Shown one piece after another: positions 8,886-17,249 of a DNA stretch of 64,000 nucleotides. The translations under genes and the position numbers were made by a program. The notes beneath the pieces are model-generated. The model did no database searches. It saw only the letters and a list, made by a program, of their open reading frames with translations, and had not been told where the DNA came from. The first letter of the stretch is position 1; every line of letters starts with the position of its first letter. Location: assembly GCF_003013695.1 (NCBI RefSeq), contig NZ_CP027792.1, positions 888,501 to 952,500 of the forward strand, written 5' to 3'. The DNA comes from Pulveribacter suum (lineage in GTDB: Bacteria > Pseudomonadota > Gammaproteobacteria > Burkholderiales > Burkholderiaceae_C).

Positions 8886-9803
8886 TTAGCCGGGCAGGAA
8901 GCCTTCGACAGACAGATAACGCTCGCCCGTGTCGTAGTTGAAGCCCAGCACGCGGGCACCGGCCGGCAGCTCGGGCAGCTTCTGGGCGATAGCGGCCAGC
9001 GCAGCGCCCGAGGAAATGCCCACCAGCAGCCCTTCCTCGCGCGCGGCGCGGCGGGCGTACTCGCGCGCCGGCTCGGCGTCCACCTGGATCACGCCGTCCA
9101 GCAGGTCCACGTGCAGATTCTTCGGGATGAAGCCGGCGCCCAGGCCCTGGATGGCGTGCGGGCCCGGCTGGCCGCCGGAGATGACGGGCGAACCGGTGGG
9201 CTCCACGGCGAAGACCTTCAGGCTGGGGAATTGGGCCTTGAGCACCTGCGCCACGCCGGTGATGTGCCCGCCCGTGCCCACGCCGGTGATGACCGCGTCC
9301 AGCCCGTCGGGGAAGTCGGCCAGGATCTCCTGCGCCGTGGTGCGCGCGTGCACTTCGACGTTGGCGGGGTTCTCGAACTGCTGGGGCATCCAGGCGCCGG
9401 GCGTGGCGTCCACGATCTCCTGGGCGCGGGCTATTGACCCCTTCATGCCCTTGTCCTTCGGCGTCAGATCGAACGTGGCGCCATAGGCCAGCATCAGGCG
9501 GCGGCGCTCGATGGACATGCTGTCGGGCATCACCAAGATGAGCTTGTAGCCCTTGACGGCCGCCACCAGCGCCAGGCCGATGCCGGTGTTGCCGCTGGTC
9601 GGCTCAACGATGGTGCCGCCGGGCGCAAGCTGCCCGCTGGCCTCGGCCGCCTCGACCATGGCCAGGGCGATGCGGTCCTTGATGGAGCCGCCAGGGTTGG
9701 CGCGCTCGGACTTCACCCAGACGTTGGCGCCCGGCCCGAACAGCCGGTTGATGCGTACGTGGGGCGTGTTGCCGATGGTCTGCAGGATGTGGTCGACTCG
9801 CAT
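8886..9803 (-). CDS. cysK: Cysteine synthase A (O-acetylserine sulfhydrylase)
   Basis: PLP enzyme that joins O-acetylserine and sulfide to give cysteine. 305 residues. Motifs: [15 protein letters not shown] (the Lys that binds PLP), [12 protein letters not shown] (substrate loop), [11 protein letters not shown] (phosphate-binding glycines) and GISSGAAL (Ser near the PLP nitrogen). The start at 9803 is preceded by GGAG at suitable spacing; an in-frame ATG 19 codons upstream lacks a ribosome site and lies outside the conserved fold. I cannot tell from sequence alone whether it prefers sulfide or thiosulfate, but the overall sequence resembles CysK more than CysM. Confidence 0.94.
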   Translation of the reverse strand: MRVDHILQTIGNTPHVRINRLFGPGANVWVKSERANPGGSIKDRIALAMVEAAEASGQLAPGGTIVEPTSGNTGIGLALVAAVKGYKLILVMPDSMSIERRRLMLAYGATFDLTPKDKGMKGSIARAQEIVDATPGAWMPQQFENPANVEVHARTTAQEILADFPDGLDAVITGVGTGGHITGVAQVLKAQFPSLKVFAVEPTGSPVISGGQPGPHAIQGLGAGFIPKNLHVDLLDGVIQVDAEPAREYARRAAREEGLLVGISSGAALAAIAQKLPELPAGARVLGFNYDTGERYLSVEGFLPG

Positions 9804-9950
9804 GGTGTCTCCAGGAGGGTTCGGTGGGAAAAGCGGGCAAAGCGGGTTGAGGCCGTCCATTGTGGGGGAGTCGTTCTGCAGTGTCGCGATATGGATATTC
9901 CGGCGGCGGCCTGGCGGCCTGGCGGCCCCACGCGCCGCAGGCGGGCGGCG

Positions 9951-10010
9951 TTGACCTGCGTCAAGCGGTGCGCCTGGGGCGGCGGACGAGGCGCGGCCGG
10001 CGCGGACAAT
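9951..10010 (+). promoter_or_regulatory. Putative FNR/Anr site and -10 box upstream of the small membrane gene
   Basis: TTGAC-CTGC-GTCAA (9951-9964) is a perfect inverted repeat close to the FNR consensus TTGAT-N4-ATCAA. A -10-like GACAAT lies at 10005-10010. A start near 10018 would place the site about 60 bp upstream, the position used by class I FNR activation. It could also act on divergent cysK. Recognised by eye only. Confidence 0.45.
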
Positions 10011-10043
10011 GCGGGAGTCCGCCCTTTTTTACCGCTTTGCGCC

Positions 10044-10214
10044 ATGACCCTGCTGCACACCACCATGCTCATGCTGACCGCCAGCTGCGCGCTGATGCTC
10101 GTTGGCTTTTCCGTGCGGCAGTCGCGCTGGGGCCCGCTGCTGATGATGGTGGGCATCGTCGGCGCGCTGCTGCTCATCGCCTACAACATCCTCCAGCTGC
10201 TGCCCGAGCACTGA
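10044..10214 (+). CDS. Small membrane protein, unknown function
   Basis: 56 residues, almost entirely two hydrophobic segments (about 4-23 and 29-50) separated by the basic turn RQSRWG, ending LLPEH. No ribosome site is obvious. The likely FNR site upstream hints at expression under low oxygen. I do not recognise a characterised family. The next feature is the RNase P RNA. Confidence 0.65.
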   Translation: MTLLHTTMLMLTASCALMLVGFSVRQSRWGPLLMMVGIVGALLLIAYNILQLLPEH

Positions 10215-10283
10215 GGTGGGGGCGGGGCGGGGCGGGCGGCCCTGCAAAAAGCCCTGCATCGGCCGCCGCGGCGCGCCAGGACC

Positions 10284-10289
10284 GATAAT
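10284..10289 (+). promoter_or_regulatory. -10 box of rnpB
   Basis: GATAAT, ending 8 nt before the first paired base of the RNase P RNA. This is a useful calibration: the same box and spacing occur before several start codons in this window. Confidence 0.55.
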
Positions 10290-10297
10290 CGCCGCCG

Positions 10298-10733
10298 TGA
10301 AGCACGCCAGACCGCCGCTGGTGCAAGCTGGGAAACCAGGCACTGGAGGAACGTCCGGACTGCACAGGGCAGCGTAGCAGCTAACGGCTGTCCACCGCGA
10401 GGTGAGGATCAGAGCAACAGAGACGAGTTCGAGCGTAGAGGCGCCCACCAGGGGTGTTCTGCGGTTCGCCAGCGCAAGCTGGCGCGGCTGGCGCAAGCCA
10501 GACGGTGACGGGCGGTCAGCCCGGCACGACGCAGTCACCTCGGGCGCTTCGCGCCCGAGGTGAAACGGGCAATCTCTACGCGCAGCAACACCAAGTAGGC
10601 ACACGTTGACGGGGCCCCCGGAGTGTGCGGGTAGGTGGCATCGAGCCGAGGTGGCGACACCCGGCCCAGAGTAATGGCGGTCACGCCGCGGGCAACCGCG
10701 GTGCACAGAATCCGGCTTATCGGCGTGCTTCAC
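10298..10733 (+). ncRNA. rnpB: RNase P RNA (bacterial type A)
   Basis: Catalytic RNA of RNase P, which removes tRNA 5' leaders. The 5' end (TGAAGCACGCC) pairs with the 3' end (GGCGTGCTTCA, 10722-10732), forming P1. The conserved core blocks are present: GAGGAACGTCCGGACT near 10346, AGAGCAACAGAGACGAG near 10411, and the 3' core CAGAATCCGGCTTAT near 10706. About 436 nt, slightly longer than the E. coli RNA, with the extra length in GC hairpins such as CTCGGGCGCTTCGCGCCCGAG. Ends are inferred from the P1 pairing, not from processing data. Confidence 0.95.
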
Positions 10734-10760
10734 ACTCTCATTTTTGAAGGAAAACCGGCT

Positions 10761-10790
10761 CCAGCCCTTGTGGGGTAAGCGCCGGCAGCT
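10761..10790 (-). repeat. Palindromic repeat copy between rnpB and the M48 gene
   Basis: Contains CCAGCCCTTG, a short loop, then TAAGCGCCGGCAGCT. Its right end touches the 3' end of the minus-strand peptidase gene. Confidence 0.65.
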
Positions 10791-10796
10791 CTCTTT

Positions 10797-11942
10797 TCAG
10801 GAGCAATGCGGCGCCTGGCCGGCGCGCAGCTGGCGCGCCCGCTCGGCCGTGGCGGGGTGGCTGCCCAGCCAGTCGGCCCAGCCGGGACTGGACTCGGCCT
10901 CGGTCTTGCCCTTGTCCGGCGGCCGGCCTCCTTCCTTGGCCGCCTTGCCGCGGCCCATGGCCAGCAGCAGGTCGGCCATGGGCGCGCTGGGCAGGCCCGC
11001 CTGGCGCAGCAGGGCCAGCGCGTGGCAGTCGGCCTCGCGCTCGTGGTTGCGCTGGTAGGCCAGGCCGGTCAGCGCCGAGCTGCCCGTGGCCAGCAGCCCC
11101 GACACATCGCCCAGCGCCAGCCCCAGCCCCATTTGCACCACGCCTTGCTCGACCAGCATGCGCGTGGTGTGGCGGTGCGCCACGTGGCCGATCTCGTGTG
11201 CCAGCACGCCGGCGATGGCATCGTCGCCCAGCCCGGGCGCACCGGCCGCCTCCACCAGGCCGTCGGTGACGACGATCGTCCCGCCGGGCAGGGCAAAGGC
11301 GTTGGCGCCCAGGCCGCGGCGAAAGTCCAGGGTGTAGCGCGGCGCGTAGCGTGCATAGCGCGCCGGCAGCGCCGGCATGTGCGCAACCAGTGCGTCGAAT
11401 CGCGCACGCAGCGCCTGCTGCCGTTCGGGCGTCACGCGGCTGGGGGTCAGCACGCCATCGTCCATCTGGCGCAGGGCCTGGCGCGACAGGGCCTGCTCCC
11501 AGGCCAGGGGCACGTGGCGCGTCAGCTGCGCGGCCAGCCAGGGCGTGGCGTGGCGATAAAACAGCGCGGCCGCCACAGCCGCCAGCAGCAGGCCGGCCAA
11601 CAGCGCCGGCCAGCGCGTTTGCAGCCGCTCGCGCACGCCGGCGCGGGCGCCGGCGGCGCGGCGGGCGGCGTGCCAGGCGGCGGCGTCGTCCACCTCCAGG
11701 CTGCCGGCCTCGCCCAGGTCTACCACGGCGCCCTGCTGCGGCGCGGTGCGCGCGCTCCACCTTTCGGGCCAGCCGACCTGGCAGCCCTCCAGGCGCAGCG
11801 GCGCGGCGCCGCTCGCGTGCAGCACCAGCGCCGGGCCACCGCGCGCCGGCACCAGGGCCACGTGCACGGGGCGTGGCTGGCTGCTGCGCCCGTCGAACCA
11901 GCGCGCGCGCAGCAGCTGGGGCGCAGTCGGCGGGTTGGCCAC
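10797..11942 (-). CDS. M48-family metallopeptidase, membrane-anchored
   Basis: 381-residue protein. Residues 1-130 form a cytoplasmic beta-rich region (ARWFDGRSSQPRPV...), followed by one transmembrane segment (LLAGLLLAAVAAALFY) and a C-terminal M48 peptidase domain with the zinc motif HEIGH near residue 250 and the downstream ligand region EREADCHAL. The arrangement resembles other membrane-bound M48 proteins thought to act in envelope maintenance. I take the GTG at 11942 as start because it lies 5 nt after the stop of the upstream DUF898 gene and no ATG fits. The C-terminus ends close to a palindromic repeat. Confidence 0.82.
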   Translation of the reverse strand: MANPPTAPQLLRARWFDGRSSQPRPVHVALVPARGGPALVLHASGAAPLRLEGCQVGWPERWSARTAPQQGAVVDLGEAGSLEVDDAAAWHAARRAAGARAGVRERLQTRWPALLAGLLLAAVAAALFYRHATPWLAAQLTRHVPLAWEQALSRQALRQMDDGVLTPSRVTPERQQALRARFDALVAHMPALPARYARYAPRYTLDFRRGLGANAFALPGGTIVVTDGLVEAAGAPGLGDDAIAGVLAHEIGHVAHRHTTRMLVEQGVVQMGLGLALGDVSGLLATGSSALTGLAYQRNHEREADCHALALLRQAGLPSAPMADLLLAMGRGKAAKEGGRPPDKGKTEAESSPGWADWLGSHPATAERARQLRAGQAPHCS

Positions 11943-11947
11943 GGCGC

Positions 11948-13198
11948 TCAGCCGATCAGGTCCAGCCCGGCCGCATCGGCCAGCGCGTCGCCGATGCCGC
12001 TGCCCTGCTGGCGCACCAGGCGGCCGGCCACGTGGTCCACCCCGCCCTTGACGTGCAGCGTGACGGACTGCAGCTTCATGCGGTATTCGGCCACCCGGGC
12101 AAAGGGCCGGTACAGGCCCAGCGTCAGCAGCGTGAGCAGGGCGTTGCGCAGGCGCAGCAGCACGAAGGCGCCCGGGCGCAGCCGGCACCTGAAGCGCGCG
12201 ACACTGCCCACGCCGGTGTGGTTCCAGGTCAGGCGAAACAGCGCCGCCTCGCGCCAGGCCCGCGCGGGCGCCGTGGCCAGCACGGTCAGCACCAGCGCCA
12301 GCGCCGCGGCGGCCAGCACCAGCAGCACTATGCCCATGCCCGCACGCGCGGCGAGCGTGGCCTTCAGCAGCGCCCAGGAGCCGGCCAGCAGCGCGCCTGC
12401 CGCAGCGCCCATCAGCGCCAGCGTGGCGACGAACACCGCCAGCGTGGCCAGCCACAGCCGCACGAAGTCCGCATAGCGCAGCTTCAGCCGCCCGCCTTCC
12501 TCGCCCAGGCTGGCGCGGCGCACCAGCAGGCTGCGGTAGTTGTATTCCAGGCCGATCAGGCACAGCACGGCCAGCACCACGGCGGCGGCCACCAGGCCCC
12601 ACATGGGCGCCGTGACCGTCGGCAGGCGCGGGCGCAGCGCCTGCGCGTCTGCCAGCGGCGCGGGCGCCAGCGCCTGCAGCCCGAAGAAGGCCGCCAGCAG
12701 CACCAGCGCCAGGGCAAAGACCGGCCAGCTGGCCCGGTACACCTCGCCCCAGCTGGCGTTGAAGGCCAGGCGCACGCCGCGCCAGCGCGTGTTGCCCAGG
12801 CGAAAGCGCATGGCGCTGGCCCAGATCAGCGGCGACAGCAGCGCGCCGCCTAGCAGCATCAGCACCACGGCCGTGTCCTGCCCGGTGCGGGCGGCCAGCT
12901 TGTAGGTCAGCGACAGCAGCACCACGGCGACGAAGCCCACCACCATGCGCCGCTGCTGCGCCGTGAACTCCAGCGGGCTGCCGGCCACCAGGCTGTGGCC
13001 ATAGAAATACTGGGCCGTGCGCCGCCGCGCCCAGGGCGTGTACAGCCCCAGCGTCAGGATGGACAGCAGCACGTTGACGATCCACACCCGGAAGTAGCCG
13101 CCGCCGCTGCCCGCAAAGTGCAGCGGGTGGGCCTCGATGTCGTGCGAGGCAAAGGACGCGCGCAGCGCGCCGCCCCCGCCCACGGTCTGGGCATCCAT
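11948..13198 (-). CDS. yjgN: DUF898/YjgN family membrane protein
   Basis: 416-residue polytopic membrane protein of family DUF898 (YjgN). Two similar halves each carry the family signature: LTLGLYTPWARRRTAQYFY near residue 50 and LTLGLYRPFARVAEYRM near 365, with FHFAG-type glycine turns and six to eight hydrophobic segments. Function unknown. It is followed after 5 nt by the M48 peptidase, a pairing I recall from other Burkholderiales, which suggests a peptidase-membrane partner unit (inference). Confidence 0.86.
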   Translation of the reverse strand: MDAQTVGGGGALRASFASHDIEAHPLHFAGSGGGYFRVWIVNVLLSILTLGLYTPWARRRTAQYFYGHSLVAGSPLEFTAQQRRMVVGFVAVVLLSLTYKLAARTGQDTAVVLMLLGGALLSPLIWASAMRFRLGNTRWRGVRLAFNASWGEVYRASWPVFALALVLLAAFFGLQALAPAPLADAQALRPRLPTVTAPMWGLVAAAVVLAVLCLIGLEYNYRSLLVRRASLGEEGGRLKLRYADFVRLWLATLAVFVATLALMGAAAGALLAGSWALLKATLAARAGMGIVLLVLAAAALALVLTVLATAPARAWREAALFRLTWNHTGVGSVARFRCRLRPGAFVLLRLRNALLTLLTLGLYRPFARVAEYRMKLQSVTLHVKGGVDHVAGRLVRQQGSGIGDALADAAGLDLIG

Positions 13199-13300
13199 GT
13201 GTTTCCCCCTCTTTTTTGACCCGCCTCAACCGGCGGTGGCGCAGTGTATCCGGCTGTTTTTGCGGCGTGCGAAAAAAGAGTGAAATCGGCCTCTAGCCGT

Positions 13301-13337
13301 TGCCAGGCAAGCGCTGGCAGCTCCTGATTCAGGAGCT
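13301..13337 (-). repeat. Palindromic repeat copy at the 3' end of the pseudouridine-synthase-like gene
   Basis: TGCCAGGCAAGCGCTGGCAG then an extra inverted pair AGCTCCTGATTCAGGAGCT. The TAG stop of the minus-strand gene at 13338-13336 is supplied by this repeat end. Confidence 0.75.
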
Positions 13338-14112
13338 AAAACCGTTCCCACGGCAGCAGATAGCGCCACTGCCCCTCGGGCAGCTTGGCCAGTGCCACGC
13401 GGCCGATGCGGATGCGCCGCAGCGCCGTCACCCGCAGGCCTACCGCTTCGCACATGGCCGGCACCTGGCCCGGGCGTATGCCCTTGAGGGCAAAGCGCAG
13501 GCGCTGCTCGCTTTGCCAGCTGACCTTGATGGGCGGCAGTGCCCGGCCGTTGAAGGACAGGCCGTGGCACAGCCGCTGCAGGCCGCCTTCGGCGATCTGG
13601 CCTTCGACCTGCACGATGCATTCCTGCTCCAGCGTCTCGATGTCTTCCACCAGCCGGCGCGCCATGCGCCGGTCCTGCGTATAGACCACCAGGCCGCTGG
13701 CCTCGGTCGGCAGCGGCGTGTGGCACACCAGCTGGCGAAAGTGCCGCTGCAGCACGCGCACCGGCGGGCCGCCCTCGGCGTGGCGGCTGTCCGGGTGGAT
13801 CAGCGCCAGCGCATCCGGCGCGCCGCGGCTGCGGCTGGCGTGTGCGTCGCCCGGGGCGGCGCCCAGGCCGGACTCATAGCCGGCCGGCTTGTGCAGCACC
13901 AGAGTGATGGGCGGCACCTCTTCGGCCCGCGCGTGCGGGGCCAGCACCACCTGCTGGTGCGGCGCCACGCGGGCGCCCGGCTGCTCGACCACCTGGCCGT
14001 CCACGCTAACGCAGCCGCCCTCGATGTACAGCTCGGCCTCGCGGCGCGAGCACTGCTGCTGCTCGGCCAGGCGCCTGGACAGGCGGATGGGGTCTTTTTC
14101 TTCTTCGGTCAT
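13336..14112 (-). CDS. RluF-like pseudouridine synthase homologue with altered active site
   Basis: 258 residues. An N-terminal S4 RNA-binding domain is clear (RLSRRLAEQQQCSRREAELY...VSVDGQVV, about 10-55), followed by a pseudouridine synthase fold resembling RluF/RsuA (ITLVLHKPAGYESG; MCEAVGLRVTALRRIRIGRVALAKLPEGQWR). However, the catalytic motif GRLDxxxxGL is replaced: the aligned segment reads TPLPTEASGL, so the essential Asp is a Pro, and NRQIRRMC is degraded to GQVPAMC. It probably still binds rRNA but is unlikely to isomerise uridine. Start chosen at 14112 (MTEEEKDPIRLS). Confidence 0.82.
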   Translation of the reverse strand: MTEEEKDPIRLSRRLAEQQQCSRREAELYIEGGCVSVDGQVVEQPGARVAPHQQVVLAPHARAEEVPPITLVLHKPAGYESGLGAAPGDAHASRSRGAPDALALIHPDSRHAEGGPPVRVLQRHFRQLVCHTPLPTEASGLVVYTQDRRMARRLVEDIETLEQECIVQVEGQIAEGGLQRLCHGLSFNGRALPPIKVSWQSEQRLRFALKGIRPGQVPAMCEAVGLRVTALRRIRIGRVALAKLPEGQWRYLLPWERF

Positions 14113-14213
14113 GGCGGGCAATTCAGGCGATGGCGGGGCACCCAAGCTTACGCAACTGGCGCTCGTCATGCGCAGGCAGTCGAGCAAGGGCCGCCCCGCA
14201 GCGAAGGCGGCGT

Positions 14214-14274
14214 CCCCCTGCCCGCAATGCGCAGCATTGCGACAGCGGGGGAAGGCGCGCAGCGCCTCAGGGGG
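14214..14274. repeat. Compound palindromic element (three-way-junction shape)
   Basis: Outer arms CCCCCTG (14214-14220) and CAGGGGG (14268-14274) enclose two perfect hairpins, CGCAATGC-gca-GCATTGCG and AGGCGC-gca-GCGCCT. It lies 3 nt beyond the stop of the minus-strand Nudix-MBL gene, so it may define that mRNA's 3' end. It is unrelated to the AGCTGCCAGCGCTTG family. Confidence 0.65.
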
Positions 14275-14277
14275 TGC

Positions 14278-15960
14278 TTACTCATCCATCAGCATGCGGA
14301 TGCGCTCCACGTGGGCCAGCAGCGAGCGCTGGGCCAGCGGCCACATGCGCGGGGGCACGTCGGCGTAGGCCAGGCGGGTCCAGTCCTCCATGCTGCCGCC
14401 CGGGCGCGCCTGCATGGCGGCCAGCACCTTGGCCTCGCGCGCCAGGCGGTGGGCGGTGAGCTGGGCGATGGCGGCGCGTGCGCCCTCCAGCACGTAGCCG
14501 TGGGCCGGGGCGATGAACTCCACGCCGTGCTGCAGGCACAGCGCATCCAGCCGGGCCAGCGAGTCCAGGTAGTCGGCCATGTTGCCGTCGGGCGGGTCGA
14601 TGATGGTGGTGCTGCCATTCAGGATGTGGTCGCCGGAGAACAGCAGGCCGTCCTCGCGCAGGATCAGGCACAGGTGATTGGCCGCGTGTCCGGGCGTGTG
14701 GACCACCTCCACGGTATGGGTGATTTCGCCCTCCGGCCCTTGTCCTGTCAGCGTGAGAAGCTCTCCATTTGATAGCGAGCGCTCGGGCGCGAAGTGGCTG
14801 GCTGCGCGCGCCGTGGGGGCCGAGGGCAGGCCCAGGATGGGCGGGGCAGGGCGCCCGTGCGCGGCCACCAGGGCCTTGAGCGGCGCGGCGCCGGGGGAGT
14901 GGTCGGCGTGCGAGTGGGTGCAGACGATGGCGCGGATGTCGCCGCCAGCGGCGCGCCACAGGCGCTCCAGGTGCTCGCCGTCCTGCGGGCCCGGGTCGAT
15001 GGCGATGTAGCCGGTGGCCGGCTCGCCCACCAGGTAGCTGTTGGTGCCGGGGCCGGTCATCACGCCGGGGTTGGGGGCCGTGAGGCGCTGCACGTTCCTG
15101 AGCAGCGGCACGGGCCGCTCGCACTGCCAGTCCAGCGCGTGCTGGCCGTGGCCGTCGGGGCAGACCAGGGCCAGTTCGCCAAACGGCGGCTCGTGCTCCA
15201 TGTAGCGCTCCTCGCGCCCGGCCAGCAGGCCTGAGCGCGGGTTGCTGACCCACAGCGGCTGCTCGTGCGCCACGGCGTCCAGCACCGCCTGCACGTCGGC
15301 GTACTGCGCCAGCCGCTCCAGCGTGCGGATGGTCGGATAGATCATGAAGAACTGCCCGGCCTCGTGGCGCGCCAGCGCGTCGGCGGGGCGGACCCAGACG
15401 GGCTCGAACTGCTCGGACTCGTCGGCCACGGGCTCCTGGCCGGGCGGCATGCGCGCCACCAGGAAGGGCACGGCAAAGCGCTTGGGCAGGTTGCGGTCGG
15501 CCGTCCAGTGCGCCAGCGGGTACATGGCGTCGGCCGCCAGGCGCAGCCCGCGCGCGGCGCACTGGGCGGCAAAGGGGCCCTGGCGGTCCAGCGCGGCGAT
15601 GTCCTCGGGGCCGGCCCAGCGGCCGTCCTCGCGCCGCGCCAGCAAGATGCCCAGCTCCTCGAAGCTCTCGCGCAGCGCGGCCAGCGCCTCGGTCAGGCGC
15701 TCGCCGGTCTGGGCCGGGCGGCGGTCTGCCAGCGCGTGGGATGCGGGCGCGGCGTCCTGCGCCTCGATGCCGCCGCCGGGAAAGACGTAGGCGCCGGGCA
15801 CGAAGCTGGCCGTGGCCGAGCGGCGCGTCATCAGCACTTGCAGCGTGCCGGCGCCGGCGCCGCCGGGCGCGGGTGCGTCGCGCAGCAGCAGCACGGTGGC
15901 CGCGTGCAGCGGCGCTACGGGGGGGCGGCGGGGGTGAAGGTGCTGGCTGTCGCGGGGCAT
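14278..15960 (-). CDS. Nudix hydrolase - metallo-beta-lactamase fold fusion
   Basis: 560-residue two-domain protein. Residues about 15-230 are Nudix-like: the box region reads [11 protein letters not shown]...[14 protein letters not shown], with the REx2EE core but a long insert between GG and RE. Residues about 285-530 are a metallo-beta-lactamase fold: [11 protein letters not shown] (metal-binding HxHxDH), [19 protein letters not shown] and PAHGYV. The C-terminal part resembles LACTB2-type hydrolases; the substrate may be a nucleotide conjugate or RNA end, but I cannot say. A -10-like GATAAT lies 6 nt before the ATG, and the stop is followed at once by a compound palindrome. Confidence 0.83.
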   Translation of the reverse strand: MPRDSQHLHPRRPPVAPLHAATVLLLRDAPAPGGAGAGTLQVLMTRRSATASFVPGAYVFPGGGIEAQDAAPASHALADRRPAQTGERLTEALAALRESFEELGILLARREDGRWAGPEDIAALDRQGPFAAQCAARGLRLAADAMYPLAHWTADRNLPKRFAVPFLVARMPPGQEPVADESEQFEPVWVRPADALARHEAGQFFMIYPTIRTLERLAQYADVQAVLDAVAHEQPLWVSNPRSGLLAGREERYMEHEPPFGELALVCPDGHGQHALDWQCERPVPLLRNVQRLTAPNPGVMTGPGTNSYLVGEPATGYIAIDPGPQDGEHLERLWRAAGGDIRAIVCTHSHADHSPGAAPLKALVAAHGRPAPPILGLPSAPTARAASHFAPERSLSNGELLTLTGQGPEGEITHTVEVVHTPGHAANHLCLILREDGLLFSGDHILNGSTTIIDPPDGNMADYLDSLARLDALCLQHGVEFIAPAHGYVLEGARAAIAQLTAHRLAREAKVLAAMQARPGGSMEDWTRLAYADVPPRMWPLAQRSLLAHVERIRMLMDE

Positions 15961-15966
15961 CGCCCC

Positions 15967-15972
15967 ATTATC
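15967..15972 (-). promoter_or_regulatory. -10-like box for leaderless Nudix-MBL gene
   Basis: GATAAT on the minus strand, 6 nt before the ATG, with no ribosome site in between. It overlaps the last codons of the small upstream gene. Confidence 0.45.
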
Positions 15973-16180
15973 GGCACAGCCCGGGCGTCACCGGACTCAA
16001 TTGCGACAAGCGCTCCAGCACCGGGCCGACCAGCGCCGGGGCGCGGGCCACGCCGGCGTTCCACAGCAGTTCCAGCAGCTCGATCAGCGCGGCGCCGTCG
16101 CCGCTTTGGCGCACCAGCGCGGCGGCGGCGCGCTCGTCGCCGGCGTGCAGTTGGTCCAGTACGTTCAGGGTCAGTGTCAT
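15968..16180 (-). CDS. Small hypothetical protein
   Basis: 70 residues from the ATG at 16180 (75 if the ATG at 16195 is used). Amphipathic helices rich in Leu/Ala: [35 protein letters not shown]. No known motif. It ends 7 nt before the Nudix-MBL gene on the same strand, which supports it being expressed. Reality of the gene is moderately sure; function unknown. Confidence 0.5.
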   Translation of the reverse strand: MTLTLNVLDQLHAGDERAAAALVRQSGDGAALIELLELLWNAGVARAPALVGPVLERLSQLSPVTPGLCR

Positions 16181-16340
16181 GGCGGCCTCGTCCATCCGTC
16201 GTTCATCGCAGGGCTGCCATGCTGCGCAGCTGCGGCGCGGCGGGGTTGCGGCAGGTCAAACCCGAGGAAAAAACTCAAGTTCTCCCGCCTGGGGTTTTCC
16301 CGCGCCCGGCGCGTGCGCCGCCGCCCGCGGGCCGGCGCCG

Positions 16341-16346
16341 GATAAT
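16341..16346 (+). promoter_or_regulatory. -10-like box for leaderless dapF
   Basis: GATAAT then 7 nt then the dapF ATG; no Shine-Dalgarno sequence in the gap. Same geometry as at rnpB. Confidence 0.5.
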
Positions 16347-16353
16347 CCGCGCC

Positions 16354-17244
16354 ATGCACATCCGCTTCACCAAGATGCAGGGCGCCGGCAACGATTTCGT
16401 CGTGCTGGACGAAACGGCCGCCCCCCTGGGCCTGCAGCCGGCGCACTACCGCCGCCTGGCCGACCGGCATTTCGGCGTGGGCGCGGACCAGATCCTCACC
16501 GTGCGCCCCTCGCCGGCGCCGGGCATCGACTTCGAATACCTGATCCACAACGCCGACGGCGCGCAGGTAGAGCAGTGCGGCAACGGCGCGCGCTGCTTTG
16601 CCCGCTATGTGCAGGGCAAGGGCCTGACGGACAAGGACCTGCTGCGCGTGCAGACCCTGGCCGGCGTGATTGAGCTGCAGCTGGCGCCGGACGGCCGCGT
16701 GCGCGTGGACATGGGCCGCCCGCAATTCGAGCCCGGCAGCGTCGCCTTCGACACCCGCGGCCTGCAGCCCGCGGCCGAAGGCTTGGGGCAAAAATGGCCT
16801 CTGACCCTTGAGGGGCAAGCGCCGGCAGCTATGGTTTGGATAGCGCTGGTGTCCATGGGCAACCCGCACGCCGTGCAGCTGGTGGCCGACGCGGACGCCG
16901 CCCCCGTGGCCCGCGTGGGCCCGCTGGTGGAAGGCCACCCGCGCTTTGCCGAGCGGGTGAACGCCGGCTTCCTGCAGATCGTGGACCGCACCCGGGTGCG
17001 CCTGCGCGTGTACGAGCGCGGCGCCGGCGAGACGCTGGCCTGCGGCTCGGGCGCCTGCGCCGCCGTGGCCGCCGGCATCCGGCTGGGGCTGCTGGATGCC
17101 CGCGTGGATGTGCACACCCGCGGCGGCCTGCTGACCATCGAATGGAGCGGCGAGCCGCACGCCAGCGTTTTCATGACCGGCCCCGCCACCACGGTGTTCG
17201 AGGGCCAGATCGACCTTCCCGCGGACGCCAGCGCGTCCGCCTGA
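16354..17244 (+). CDS. dapF: Diaminopimelate epimerase
   Basis: Cofactor-independent racemase that converts LL- to meso-diaminopimelate for lysine and peptidoglycan. 296 residues (family about 275). Both catalytic cysteines are visible: CGNGARC near residue 75 and CGSGACA near 230; the N-terminal [17 protein letters not shown] is classical. About 15 extra residues near 150-165 ([15 protein letters not shown]) are encoded by a palindromic repeat copy and explain the extra length. First gene of dapF-DUF484-xerC, an order shared with E. coli. Confidence 0.96.
   Translation: MHIRFTKMQGAGNDFVVLDETAAPLGLQPAHYRRLADRHFGVGADQILTVRPSPAPGIDFEYLIHNADGAQVEQCGNGARCFARYVQGKGLTDKDLLRVQTLAGVIELQLAPDGRVRVDMGRPQFEPGSVAFDTRGLQPAAEGLGQKWPLTLEGQAPAAMVWIALVSMGNPHAVQLVADADAAPVARVGPLVEGHPRFAERVNAGFLQIVDRTRVRLRVYERGAGETLACGSGACAAVAAGIRLGLLDARVDVHTRGGLLTIEWSGEPHASVFMTGPATTVFEGQIDLPADASASA
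16811..16832 (-). repeat. Palindromic repeat copy inside dapF
   Basis: GGGCAAGCGCCGGCAGCTAT, reverse orientation, translated as GQAPAAM between conserved blocks of DapF. Confidence 0.75.
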
Positions 17245-17249
17245 CCGCC

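Noticed and set aside
14765..14785. TTGATAGCGAGCGCTCGG in the Nudix-MBL gene as a repeat copy
   Set aside because: Only a short, imperfect match without flank or second arm.
15265..16353. Upstream extension of the dapF frame
   Set aside because: The open frame runs antisense through the Nudix-MBL gene; DapF similarity begins only at 16354.
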